Source: Pseudomonas sp. CROZ-RG-20F-R04-15
GTDB lineage: Bacteria; Pseudomonadota; Gammaproteobacteria; Pseudomonadales; Pseudomonadaceae
NCBI RefSeq assembly: GCF_022662375.1
Contig: NZ_JAKNQL010000005.1
Coordinates: 275,120-339,119, forward strand
Direction of reading: 5' to 3'
DNA: 64,000 nucleotides
Position 1 is the first letter of the stretch. Every line of letters starts with the position of its first letter. Below the pieces are notes generated by a model that saw only the letters and a program-made list of their open reading frames with translations, was not told the DNA's origin and made no database searches. Shown here in pieces: positions 19,411 through 27,337 of this stretch. The position numbers were made by a program, and so were the translations under genes.

Positions 19411-21111
19411 TCAGTCCTTGGTGACCCGATTGATTTCTTCAAGGCTGGTGATGCCTTGCATGGCCTTGTGCAGCCCTGAGGTGCGCAGGTCGTCGAAGCC
19501 GTCGCGGCGCATTTGAATGTCGATTTCCAGCGAGTTGCCTTCGGCCATGATCAAACGTTGCAACTCCGGTGTGTTTTTCACCACTTCATAAATCCCCACG
19601 CGTCCCTTGTAACCGCTGTTGCAGTGATCGCAACCGACCGGCTCGTAGATCGTGAAATGGCCGATGCGTTCCTCGGGGAAACCTTCCTTGATCAGGGTTT
19701 CGCGTGGGATCTCGATGGGTTTCTTGCAATGGCTGCAGAGCTTGCGCGCCAGACGCTGAGCGATGATCAGGCTGACCGATGTGGCGATGTTGAAACCGGG
19801 AATGCCCATGTTGTGCAGGCGGGTCAGGGTTTCCGCAGCGCTATTGGTGTGCAGGGTCGAGAGCACCAGGTGGCCGGTCTGCGCCGCCTTGATCGCAATC
19901 TCGGCGGTTTCCAGATCGCGGATCTCGCCGACCATGATCACGTCCGGGTCCTGCCGTAGAAACGAGCGCAGCGCCTGGGCAAAGTCGAGGCCCTGTTTGG
20001 GATTGACGTTGACCTGGTTGATGCCTTCCATGTTGATCTCCACCGGATCTTCGGCGGTGGAAATGTTGATGTCGACGGTGTTGAGGATATTCAGGCCGGT
20101 GTACAGAGACACGGTTTTCCCCGAGCCGGTGGGGCCAGTGACCAGAATCATGCCTTGAGGCTGCTTGAGCGCGGCCATGTACAAGTCTTTCTGCACCGGC
20201 TCGTAGCCGAGCGCGTCGATGCCGATCTGTGCGCTGGACGGGTCGAGAATCCGGATCACCACTTTTTCGCCCCACAGGGTCGGCAGCGTGTTGACCCGAA
20301 AATCGATCGACTTGCTCTTCGACAGGCGCATTTTGATCCGCCCGTCCTGCGGCTTGCGTCGTTCCGAGATGTCGAGGCTGGCCATGACTTTCAGGCGTGC
20401 GGCGATGCGCCCGGCCAGTTGAATCGGTGGCTTGGCCACTTCGCGCAGGATGCCGTCGGTGCGCACCCGTACCCGGTAGTTCTTCTCGTAGGGTTCGAAG
20501 TGCAGGTCGGAAGAGCCGCTCTTGATCGCGTCGAGCAGCATCTTGTGGACGAAGCGCACCACGGGTGCATCGTCAGCGTCGAGGCCAGCGATGGCGTCCT
20601 GTTTGTTGTCGTCGATGGATTCGACATCGAGGCCGTCGAGGTCGACATCGGCCATGTCCTCCAGACCACTGGCGTGGGTGTCGAAGAACTTTTCGATGGC
20701 ATCGCTGAGCTTGTCGTCCTCGACCAGAATGGCTTCGGTGCTCAGTCCGGTGCTGAACTGAATGTCGTTGATCGCTTGATGATTGCTCGGATCGGAAATC
20801 CCCACGAACAGCTTGTTGCCCCGCCGCCACAAGGGCAGGGCGTGATGCTGACGGACCAGTTTTTCGCTGACCAGCCCTTTGGGCTGGGTTTCCTTGTCGA
20901 GGCAATTGAGATCAAGGAACGCCATGCCGAAATGCTCGCTGGCGATCTCGGCCACTTGCCAGCTCTTGACCAGTTTGTTCTGCACCAGATAGCTGACCAG
21001 TGACAGGCGATTGCGCTGGGCCTGTTGCCAGGCTTGCTGGGCGCTTTTTTCTGTCAGCAACTCGGCCTGCACCAATTGCTTGGCCAGACCGCTCAGAGCG
21101 ATGTCATTCAT
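19411..21111 (-). CDS. pilB: Type IV pilus extension ATPase PilB
   Basis: Hexameric motor for pilus extension. 566 residues. An N-terminal MshEN-type domain is followed by the ATPase core with Walker A GPTGSGKT, Asp box (STAEDPVEINMEG), Walker B PDVIMVGEIRDLETAEIA and His box HTNSAAETLTRL. Four zinc-binding cysteines follow in CSHCKKP and CDHCNSGYKG. All motor motifs are intact. It is divergent from pilA, with a shared 225-base control region. The MshEN type often binds c-di-GMP in this family; whether this one does cannot be told here. Confidence 0.95.
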   Translation of the reverse strand: MNDIALSGLAKQLVQAELLTEKSAQQAWQQAQRNRLSLVSYLVQNKLVKSWQVAEIASEHFGMAFLDLNCLDKETQPKGLVSEKLVRQHHALPLWRRGNKLFVGISDPSNHQAINDIQFSTGLSTEAILVEDDKLSDAIEKFFDTHASGLEDMADVDLDGLDVESIDDNKQDAIAGLDADDAPVVRFVHKMLLDAIKSGSSDLHFEPYEKNYRVRVRTDGILREVAKPPIQLAGRIAARLKVMASLDISERRKPQDGRIKMRLSKSKSIDFRVNTLPTLWGEKVVIRILDPSSAQIGIDALGYEPVQKDLYMAALKQPQGMILVTGPTGSGKTVSLYTGLNILNTVDINISTAEDPVEINMEGINQVNVNPKQGLDFAQALRSFLRQDPDVIMVGEIRDLETAEIAIKAAQTGHLVLSTLHTNSAAETLTRLHNMGIPGFNIATSVSLIIAQRLARKLCSHCKKPIEIPRETLIKEGFPEERIGHFTIYEPVGCDHCNSGYKGRVGIYEVVKNTPELQRLIMAEGNSLEIDIQMRRDGFDDLRTSGLHKAMQGITSLEEINRVTKD

Positions 21112-21156
21112 GGGGATTCCGCACGCTTGCAGTTCATGACTTATAGCCTAGTCAAG

Positions 21157-21199
21157 TGACAGCGCCAAACACGGCGGGTACAGGTGACAAAAAGTGTCA
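21157..21199 (+). promoter_or_regulatory. Candidate PilR binding sites upstream of pilA
   Basis: TGACA at 21157 and 21185 and TGTCA at 21195; the last two form a TGACA-N5-TGTCA palindrome. They lie roughly 75-115 bases before the sigma-54 promoter, where an enhancer-binding protein would sit. P. aeruginosa PilR is known to bind TGTC-containing sites upstream of pilA. Candidate only. Confidence 0.5.
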
Positions 21200-21272
21200 G
21201 ATAGTGCGGTTGCGGGTTGTAGGAAATGGCGTTGTAGAGGGGACGCGCCCAACGGACGGGGCTTGGAGGCGT

Positions 21273-21288
21273 TGGCATGGCCTATGCT
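21273..21288 (+). promoter_or_regulatory. Sigma-54 promoter of pilA
   Basis: TGGCATGGCCTATGCT shows the invariant GG and GC doublets separated by exactly 10 bases. The expected start point is near 21300, giving a leader of about 37 bases before the pilA ATG. Confidence 0.8.
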
Positions 21289-21336
21289 GCGTCCCTTGCA
21301 GATCATGAGATTTCGACTCATGCATGGAGCGTGTCT

Positions 21337-21774
21337 ATGAAAAAACAACAAGGTTTTACTCTGATCGAACTGTTGATCGTGGTGGCGATCATCGGGATTC
21401 TGGCGACTATCGCCCTGCCGCAGTATTCCAAGTATCAGGCGCGGTCGAAGGTGACGGCGGGGCTGGCGGAAATCAGTGCGATGAAGGTGCCGTTCGAGGA
21501 CACCATTAACCAAGGTACCGCTCCGGATATAACCACCGTAAATGGCGGTACAACCACCACCTCCAACTGTACGGTGGCGGTTACAGGCACGGCGGCGACG
21601 GGTGCGGGCACCATCAGCTGCACGTTGCTCAACGCTCCGGGACCGGTACTGGGCAAAACCATCACGCTCACTCGTTCGGGCGCTGCTACTGGTAGTACCT
21701 CTGGTGTGTGGACCTGTGGCACTACTGTCAACGCGGATTATTCGCCAAAAGGCTGTACCGCCAGCGGTACGTGA
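21337..21774 (+). CDS. pilA: Type IV major pilin PilA
   Basis: 145-residue prepilin from the ATG at 21337. Short basic leader MKKQQG, cleaved by PilD before FTLIELLIVVAIIGILA. The mature Phe1 and Glu5 needed for methylation and assembly are present. The globular domain is rich in Thr, Ser, Gly and Ala and carries four cysteines; WTCG and KGC near the end probably form the D-region disulfide, and the protein stops five residues after the last Cys (TASGT). No tfpO-type glycosyltransferase gene follows. Expression should need RpoN and PilR. Confidence 0.93.
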   Translation: MKKQQGFTLIELLIVVAIIGILATIALPQYSKYQARSKVTAGLAEISAMKVPFEDTINQGTAPDITTVNGGTTTTSNCTVAVTGTAATGAGTISCTLLNAPGPVLGKTITLTRSGAATGSTSGVWTCGTTVNADYSPKGCTASGT

Positions 21775-21795
21775 TTGCTAGCGTGTGACGACCGA

Positions 21796-21820
21796 ATGCC
21801 CTGCCACGCAGGGCATTTTT
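21796..21820 (+). terminator. Terminator of pilA
   Basis: Perfect 8-bp stem ATGCCCTG/CAGGGCAT with a 5-base loop and a T5 tract, 22 bases after the pilA stop. Confidence 0.88.
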
Positions 21821-22056
21821 CGTTACTAGGTGAAAATAAAAGTATCAATAATTTCAGCAGCTTATGAACTTTTTAAAAAGCCGCAACTTGCATGTGAAAA
21901 TTGCACAAGTCATGCATTTTGCATGAATCCGAAAATCGCAGATTATAATAAGTCATTGTTTTTTAAGGAAATTAACAAGTCTGAAAAGTTGGCACAGCGT
22001 TCGCAACTACCTTGGTAACCCTGCTGACAAGACAACCAGCAGACTTTCCAGAAAAA
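21821..22056. other. AT-rich intergenic segment between pilA and the BON-domain gene
   Basis: The stretch from about 21830 to 22000 is roughly two-thirds A+T, in sharp contrast to its surroundings. A weak 62-codon frame (21830-22018, GTG start, no good ribosome site) encodes CENCTSHAFC, which has no clear homology that I can recognise. The hexamer TGCATG or its complement occurs three times at 21887-21925, two of them as the near-palindrome ATGCATTTTGCAT. It probably holds the promoter of the BON-domain gene. Curved or protein-bound DNA is possible; a gene is not convincingly supported. Confidence 0.5.
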
Positions 22057-22070
22057 CAGGAGTTACTCGT

Positions 22071-22427
22071 ATGAAGAAGTTCGCTATCACTGCCGCTGCT
22101 GCTACCGCGCTGACCCTGACCATGGCTTCCGGTGCATTCGCACAATCCACCCAGGCTACCCAGGCTCCAATGACTCTGGCCGCCGGTGAAATGACCAAGG
22201 CTAAAGAAACTACTTCCGATACCTGGATCACCACCAAAGTCAAAAGCGACCTGGTCACCGAAAAAGGCATTCCGGGCACCGACATCAAAGTAGAAACCAA
22301 CAAAGGTGTTGTATCGCTGTCGTCGACTGTAGCCGTTACCGAGTCTCAGAAAGCTACCGCTGTAGCGATCACCAAGAAAATCAAAGGCGTCAAAGCGGTC
22401 TCCGCTGACGGCCTGAAAGCCGAGTAA
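22071..22427 (+). CDS. Periplasmic BON-domain protein (OsmY-like)
   Basis: 118 residues: a signal peptide cleaved after GAFA (about residue 24), a short linker, and a single BON domain from about 48 (SDTWITTKVKSDLVTEKGI, VSLSSTVAVTESQKATAVAI, IKGVKAV). OsmY itself has two BON domains, so this is a shorter relative. BON proteins are thought to bind phospholipid or peptidoglycan surfaces under envelope or osmotic stress. Strong AGGAG site before the ATG. Codon use is lysine- and threonine-rich and favours abundant tRNAs, which suggests high expression. Confidence 0.88.
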   Translation: MKKFAITAAAATALTLTMASGAFAQSTQATQAPMTLAAGEMTKAKETTSDTWITTKVKSDLVTEKGIPGTDIKVETNKGVVSLSSTVAVTESQKATAVAITKKIKGVKAVSADGLKAE

Positions 22428-22511
22428 GGCATGACTTCTCGCCTGGACCGGGAGAAGACGCGACAGACGGGCCGAGCAATACGTCTGCCGCAACTTTAGA
22501 GTTCATGCGAA

Positions 22512-22529
22512 CGGTCACACGGATGTGAC
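22512..22529. repeat. Inverted repeat GGTCACA/TGTGACC
   Basis: Perfect 7-bp arms with a 4-base loop (CGGA), just before the terminator of the BON-domain gene. It could be an RNA hairpin or a regulator site; no adjacent promoter is evident, so a second 3' stem is more likely. Confidence 0.6.
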
Positions 22530-22534
22530 CATTG

Positions 22535-22570
22535 CAGGCCCCGCCACTTGTGCCGGGGCCTGTTCTATTT
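22535..22570 (+). terminator. Terminator of the BON-domain gene
   Basis: 9-bp GC-rich stem CAGGCCCCG/CGGGGCCTG with a 10-base loop and a broken T-tract (TTCTATTT). Confidence 0.7.
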
Positions 22571-22606
22571 CAGGGACGAAAGAATCGAAGGGCACCGCAA
22601 AACAAC

Positions 22607-22695
22607 TGTGGGAGCGAGCTTGCTCGCGAAAGCGGTATGCCAGTCACAATGGATTTGACTGACCAGACGCCTTCGCGAGCAAGCTCGCTCCCACA
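22607..22695. repeat. REPIN, CTTG/CAAG type
   Basis: Head-out pair of inverted REP units, both carrying the T/A variant (GAGCTTGCTCG and CGAGCAAGCTC), about 40 bases apart. It lies 17 bases past the stop of the DUF2845 gene. Confidence 0.92.
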
Positions 22696-22712
22696 TGGGT
22701 ATGTGATTTGGA

Positions 22713-23009
22713 TCAGTTTCTGCGTTTGCTGTTGATCTGGCGCAGACGGTTGCCTTCGAAGCGCAGGTATTGGTACATGCCGTTGCTCGGGCCGTAGGTC
22801 CATTCCTCGACCTGAAACTCCTCGCGGCGATTGGCGCTGCGTTTGTAACCGAGCACATCACGACTGACCGGTTCACCGCACTTTTGCAGGACTTCGCTGG
22901 AGCGGTCGCCAAGGCTGATCAGTTGGCTGCCGCAGCGCAGCGTATCGGACGCCGAGGCGTGACTGGCCGTGAACGTCATTGCGAGCAAGGCCAGCCACTG
23001 CAGTTTCAT
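22713..23009 (-). CDS. DUF2845 secreted protein
   Basis: 98 residues from the ATG at 23009, whose TGATG overlaps the stop of the DUF748 gene; a GTG one codon upstream is also possible. A signal peptide ends near SHASA, then comes the domain with LRCGSQLISLGDRSSEVLQKCGEP and VEEWTYGPSNGMYQYLRF. This resembles BamE/OmlA-like small beta-sheet proteins in size and layout, with two conserved cysteines. Function unknown. Coupled to the DUF748 gene, so an envelope role is a fair guess. Confidence 0.85.
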   Translation of the reverse strand: MKLQWLALLAMTFTASHASASDTLRCGSQLISLGDRSSEVLQKCGEPVSRDVLGYKRSANRREEFQVEEWTYGPSNGMYQYLRFEGNRLRQINSKRRN

Positions 23010-25960
23010 CACTCGGCATCCAGATGCATTTGCGTGACCACGCGGCCGTCGCTCTCGGCCTCGCCAAGATTGGCGTCGATGAAGTACACGCGGTCGTCTG
23101 CCAGTTGACCTTTATCGACCAGATAATCCTTGATGCTGCTGGCACGGTCCTGACCCAACTGACGCAGCAGTACATCGCTGCCACTCCAGAACTGAATCAC
23201 GCCTTCGCGCATCTTCGCCGTACGTTCTTCCTTGCCCAGATCCTTCCATTCGGCCGGTGGCTGGGTTTTCAGACGAGTACGGTAGATGCCTTCTAGCAGT
23301 GGGCCTTTCTCGCCCTCCGGCACTTGCAGCAGCGACGCCTGAGCCGGGACTTTATCGCCACGACGCTGGAGCATCTTGTAGTAGTTGTATTGGTATTCGC
23401 GCTCCAGACGCTGCTCGGCGAGCAACGGGCCGTCACTGCTCTTCGCTGCTGTGCCTTCGATTTCCAGACGCAGTGCCGGACGTTCCTTCAGTGCCTGGGA
23501 CAGTTTGACCAGCGCCGCTTCGGCATCCTTGCTCAAGTCGCTGGAACCCGGCGCAAACGACACGGTGCCGAGGTCTTCCGAGCCGCCGCCATTGATCAGC
23601 CCGCCGATCATCTTGAACGGTGCGGCAGCGGCTTTGACGATCAGGTTGCGCAGGGTCTGCCAGACAATCGGCATCACGCTGAACTGTGGATTGTTCAAGT
23701 CGCCGGTGACCGGCAGTTCGATGGAGATCTTGCCGTCGACGTCCTTGAGCAAGGCGATCGCCAGTTTCAGCGGCAGGCTCACGGCGTCCGGGCTGTCGAC
23801 TTTTTCGCCGAGCTGCAATTGCTCGACCACCACCTTGTTCTCGGCTTTGAGCTGACCCTTGGTGATCAGGTAATGCAGGTCAAGGTTGAGCCGGCCCTTG
23901 CGGATACGGTAGCCGGCAAATTTGCCGGAGTAGGGCGTCAGTGTTGTCAGCTCGACGCGTTTGAAGCTGGTGGCGATGTCGAGGCTGGCCATCGGGTCGA
24001 ACGGATTGACCGCGCCCTTGATGGTTACGGGCGCATAGCGATCGACCTTGCCTTTGATGTCGACGCTGGCCGGTTTGGCCTGACGGCTGTCGATGGTACC
24101 GATCTGGCCGTTGAGCTGTTGCACTGCGGTGGCGAAGTTCGGTGTCAGGCTGAAGTCGGCGAAGTTGGCCGAGCCGTCATTGATGGCGATGCCACCGATG
24201 TGAATACCCAGCGGTTTTTCGTTGCTGGCCGGTTTCGCTGCGGTGCTTTTCGCGCCACTGTCGGCGGGTTGTGGAATCAGCAGATCATCGATGTTGGTGG
24301 TGCGATCATCGTTGATCATGAATCGCGCATACGGCTGGAACAGGTTGATCTTGTCGATCGACAGGCTGTCGCCGTGTTGATAATTCAGGCCTTCGACCAC
24401 CACTTGCTGCCACTTGAGGAAGTCGCGGGTTTTCAGGGTGTCGAGGGTGTGCAGTTGATCGATCTGCGCGCGCCCGGTGACGCTGAGCGCAAGCGGTTCG
24501 GTGCTCTTCAGATTGACCTTCAGATCGCTGCCAAGCATGCCGCTGCGCAGTTCCAGGCGAATGAACGGATTGATGTAGGACTGCGCGACACGCAGGTCGA
24601 TGTCCTGGGTCTTCACGTTGAGCTGGGCGTTGACCGGGGCAAGATTGACCGTGCCGTCGGCCATGATCTTGCCTTGTTTGCCCACACCGCTGTCGAGCTT
24701 GAGCTTGAAGGGCGAGCCGTTGAGGCTGTCGAAATCCTGCAGGTCGACGTTCAGCGGGGTGATATCCAGAGCAACAGCCGGTTTGGCGGAGCGGTCGGCC
24801 AGATGCACGGTGTAATTGCGCAATTGCACGTCTTTGAGCAGCACCTGCCAAGGCTTGCTCGGCGCGGTCGGTTCAGCTTTCGGCGAGTCGGCAGCGGCCG
24901 GCGTGTTGGCCGGTTCTGCGGCGGCTTTGGCGGCCGGTTTCGACGGTTGGCTGGCGAACAGTTTCTGCCAGTCCAGTTGGCCGTCAGCTTCGAGCGCCGC
25001 CCAGGTTTCCAGTTTGTTGCTGCGGATCTTGCCGACCACGACTTGTTGCTTGGCCAGATCCACCGAGGTTTCGCTGACGTCGAGACGTTCGAGTTTCGCC
25101 AGTGGCCGCCCGTCCGGAGCCTTGATGGCGAACGGCGCGATGCTCACCGCGACGTTGTTCAACTGCAGTTCGGTTTCTTTCGACAGATTGAGTTTGTACT
25201 CGCTGCTGAGGCTGATCACGCCGTCTTCCAGTACCAGCGGCACCGAATCACGCACGTAAGGCCAGAAGGCTTTCATCTTGCCGTCGGTGACTTTCAGGGT
25301 GCCTTCGGAGGTGAACGGGATCAGGCTGAAATTGCCGCTCCAGTCGATCCGGCCACCGGCGGGGCCGATGGCGACCAGGGTCATGTCGGCGCTGTCTTCG
25401 GGCAGGGTGCTGAGGTTTTTCAGTTCGAAGCTGAGGTCATCGTAGAGAAACTCGATGGGTTCGCTCGGGCGCACGTCCTCAAAGTGCACGACGCCGCCAG
25501 CCAGTTTGATATTGTCGATGCGCAGCGGGAACGGTTTGGCGTTCGGGTCGGCTGGCGTCGGCTCACTGGCCGGCACGTTGAACAGGCCCAGCAGGTTGAG
25601 CTTGCCGTCTTTGGCGAAAAGGATTTCGCTTTTCGGCTTGTCCAGCTCGATGTTCGCCAGATGCAGGGCTTTGGTCCACAGGCTGTCGATTTGCAAGTCG
25701 GCGTACAGACGCTCGAAGCCGATCTGCTCCTTGCCCGGCTCGCCGATGACCAGCCCCCACAGGGTGACCTCAAGGCTGAACGGATTGAGCTCGATACGCT
25801 GGATATGTGCCGGCACCGTCGCGTAATTGGCCAGTTGTTGATTGGCCACACGCAGGGCGATGCCCGGCAAAATCAGAAACCCCAGCAGGCTGTAGAGGGC
25901 CAGAGCAGTCAACAAGGCGCCAATCGCGCGAATCAATCCTTTGGTCATGTGCGGCTTCAT
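23009..25960 (-). CDS. Large AsmA-like DUF748 envelope protein
   Basis: About 983 residues from the ATG at 25960 (MKPHMTKGLIRAIG); the frame extends upstream without support, and an ATG at 25948 is also possible. One N-terminal membrane anchor (LLTALALYSLLGFLILPGIA) is followed by a very long periplasmic part built of repeated beta-rich segments, the DUF748 repeats seen in AsmA-like proteins that bridge the envelope and are thought to move lipids. Near the C-terminus SFAPGSSDLSKDAEAALVKL resembles the beginning of an OmpA-C-like segment. An Ala/Pro-rich insert lies around residues 340-380. Function in pseudomonads is unproven. Confidence 0.85.
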   Translation of the reverse strand: MKPHMTKGLIRAIGALLTALALYSLLGFLILPGIALRVANQQLANYATVPAHIQRIELNPFSLEVTLWGLVIGEPGKEQIGFERLYADLQIDSLWTKALHLANIELDKPKSEILFAKDGKLNLLGLFNVPASEPTPADPNAKPFPLRIDNIKLAGGVVHFEDVRPSEPIEFLYDDLSFELKNLSTLPEDSADMTLVAIGPAGGRIDWSGNFSLIPFTSEGTLKVTDGKMKAFWPYVRDSVPLVLEDGVISLSSEYKLNLSKETELQLNNVAVSIAPFAIKAPDGRPLAKLERLDVSETSVDLAKQQVVVGKIRSNKLETWAALEADGQLDWQKLFASQPSKPAAKAAAEPANTPAAADSPKAEPTAPSKPWQVLLKDVQLRNYTVHLADRSAKPAVALDITPLNVDLQDFDSLNGSPFKLKLDSGVGKQGKIMADGTVNLAPVNAQLNVKTQDIDLRVAQSYINPFIRLELRSGMLGSDLKVNLKSTEPLALSVTGRAQIDQLHTLDTLKTRDFLKWQQVVVEGLNYQHGDSLSIDKINLFQPYARFMINDDRTTNIDDLLIPQPADSGAKSTAAKPASNEKPLGIHIGGIAINDGSANFADFSLTPNFATAVQQLNGQIGTIDSRQAKPASVDIKGKVDRYAPVTIKGAVNPFDPMASLDIATSFKRVELTTLTPYSGKFAGYRIRKGRLNLDLHYLITKGQLKAENKVVVEQLQLGEKVDSPDAVSLPLKLAIALLKDVDGKISIELPVTGDLNNPQFSVMPIVWQTLRNLIVKAAAAPFKMIGGLINGGGSEDLGTVSFAPGSSDLSKDAEAALVKLSQALKERPALRLEIEGTAAKSSDGPLLAEQRLEREYQYNYYKMLQRRGDKVPAQASLLQVPEGEKGPLLEGIYRTRLKTQPPAEWKDLGKEERTAKMREGVIQFWSGSDVLLRQLGQDRASSIKDYLVDKGQLADDRVYFIDANLGEAESDGRVVTQMHLDAE

Positions 25961-26063
25961 CTGTCTGAATCGGAGTGCCTTGGAGTATGGCACGCGATTC
26001 TGGTTCCGAAGTAATAGCCGTGCTGCAGGATTGTTCAGATTCTTCTGTAGGAGCACATTCCAA

Positions 26064-26152
26064 GTGGGAGCGAGCCTGCTCGCGAAAGCGTCATATCAGT
26101 CGCTCTATTTGTTGGCTCATACACCGCTTTCGCGAGCAGGCTCGCTCCCACA
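26064..26152. repeat. REPIN, CCTG/CAGG type
   Basis: Head-out pair; complementarity extends beyond the core into GCGAAAGCG and CGCTTTCGC. It lies between the DUF748 gene start and the end of the methyltransferase gene. Confidence 0.92.
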
Positions 26153-26182
26153 GGGGGAATAGTTGTCAGCTGCGCGGGCGGA

Positions 26183-27199
26183 TCACAGCTGCAGGATCAG
26201 GGTTTTCAGCGGCGGTTGCTGGTCCATGGACGGGAAGTCGGCACCCGGGGTCATTACGCTCCACTCGCGCACCGGGCGCCCGGCCTTCTCGGCACAGCGC
26301 AGCACCTGCTCGCGCCAGTCATCCATGCTGACTTTCGCCAGGTTGTTGCAGCAGATCAGCACGCCATTGTCGGCGGTGGTCAGCAACGCCGGTTTGAGCA
26401 GGCTTTGATAATCGCGCAGCAGGTCGACGGTGCCGAATGCACTCTTGGCCCAGGCCGGTGGATCGAGCAGGACCAGATCGTATTGGCGCTGATCGAGACG
26501 CTGGTAGCTCGGCAGTTTTTGTCCCCGACGCTGGCTGATCGGCAGGCCGGCGAGTTGGCGGATGGCCGGGAAGTAATCCGACTGGATGAATTCCATCTCC
26601 GGCAGCTGTGGATTGAGCAGACCGTTTTCGCGACCGACTGCCAGATTACCCTCGGCGAAATCCAGATTGCACACTTCACTCGCGCCACCGGCAGCTGCGC
26701 TGAGGCCAACGCCGCAGGTGTAGGCGAACAAATTGAGCACGGATTTGCCTCTGGCGTGATCCTTGACCCAGCCACGGGTATTGCGCAGGTCGAGGAACAG
26801 CAGCGGATCCTGCCCGGCATGACGCCCGCGTACGCGGTAGTTCAAGCCCCATTCATGACCGACCAGATCGGCCAGCGCGGCGTCTTCGGCTTTATAGACG
26901 CTGTCTTCACGATCAATGCGCGAATTGCCACGGGAGCGGTCGTTGTAAACCAGTAACGTTTCCAGGCCCAATGTTTGATTGACCATGGCGTGCAGTTGCA
27001 GCAGGTCATCACGCTCCAGTGTCTGGTGAAAGCTTTGCACCAGCAGTTGCGGGCCGTAGCGGTCGATGGTCAGACCGCCAGCACCTTCCTGGCTGCCGTG
27101 GAACAGCCGATAACAATCGGTGCCCTGGCGGTGCAGCTCGGCCAGCAAATCCTGGCGTTGATCGAGGGCGGCGCGCAGCGCCTGATTCAAGGAAGACAT
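26183..27199 (-). CDS. Class I SAM-dependent rRNA methyltransferase (RlmI/RlmK-like)
   Basis: 338 residues. The N-terminal region has the sequence GGLTIDRYGPQLLVQSFH seen before the methyltransferase fold in RlmI-like enzymes, without a clear full PUA domain. The Rossmann part follows: VLNLFAYTCGVGLSAAAGGA (SAM-binding motif I), NLDFAEGNLAVGRENGLLN (motif II), and the catalytic motif DPPAWAKS, in place of the DPPxF of m5C enzymes. Probably methylates rRNA at cytosine C5; the exact base is not deducible. Stands alone between two REP elements. Confidence 0.8.
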   Translation of the reverse strand: MSSLNQALRAALDQRQDLLAELHRQGTDCYRLFHGSQEGAGGLTIDRYGPQLLVQSFHQTLERDDLLQLHAMVNQTLGLETLLVYNDRSRGNSRIDREDSVYKAEDAALADLVGHEWGLNYRVRGRHAGQDPLLFLDLRNTRGWVKDHARGKSVLNLFAYTCGVGLSAAAGGASEVCNLDFAEGNLAVGRENGLLNPQLPEMEFIQSDYFPAIRQLAGLPISQRRGQKLPSYQRLDQRQYDLVLLDPPAWAKSAFGTVDLLRDYQSLLKPALLTTADNGVLICCNNLAKVSMDDWREQVLRCAEKAGRPVREWSVMTPGADFPSMDQQPPLKTLILQL

Positions 27200-27268
27200 G
27201 CGGGCGCCTTGCTGGAGAGAATGGGGGCGCGGGAGTTTAGCAGCTTGGCGGGCAATCGAGTTGCGCCC

Positions 27269-27333
27269 TTCGCGAGCAGGCTCGCTCCCACATGGGCATG
27301 CATTGCAAATGTGGGAGCGAGCCTGCTCGCGAA
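27269..27333. repeat. REP pair, tail-out orientation, CAGG/CCTG type
   Basis: Inward-facing heads separated by only about 18 bases, unlike the head-out REPINs. The arms are complementary. It lies 5 bases from the stop of the DUF2236 gene. Confidence 0.9.
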
Positions 27334-27337
27334 GCTT

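Noticed and set aside
21830..22018. 62-codon frame with CENCTSHAFC
   Set aside because: Not annotated as a gene: GTG start without a good ribosome site, AT-rich random composition. Kept only as an observation.
23324..26014. 896-codon plus-strand frame opposite the DUF748 gene
   Set aside because: Shadow of a GC-rich gene in the complementary frame; the minus-strand protein has clear domain, signal and family features and this one has none.
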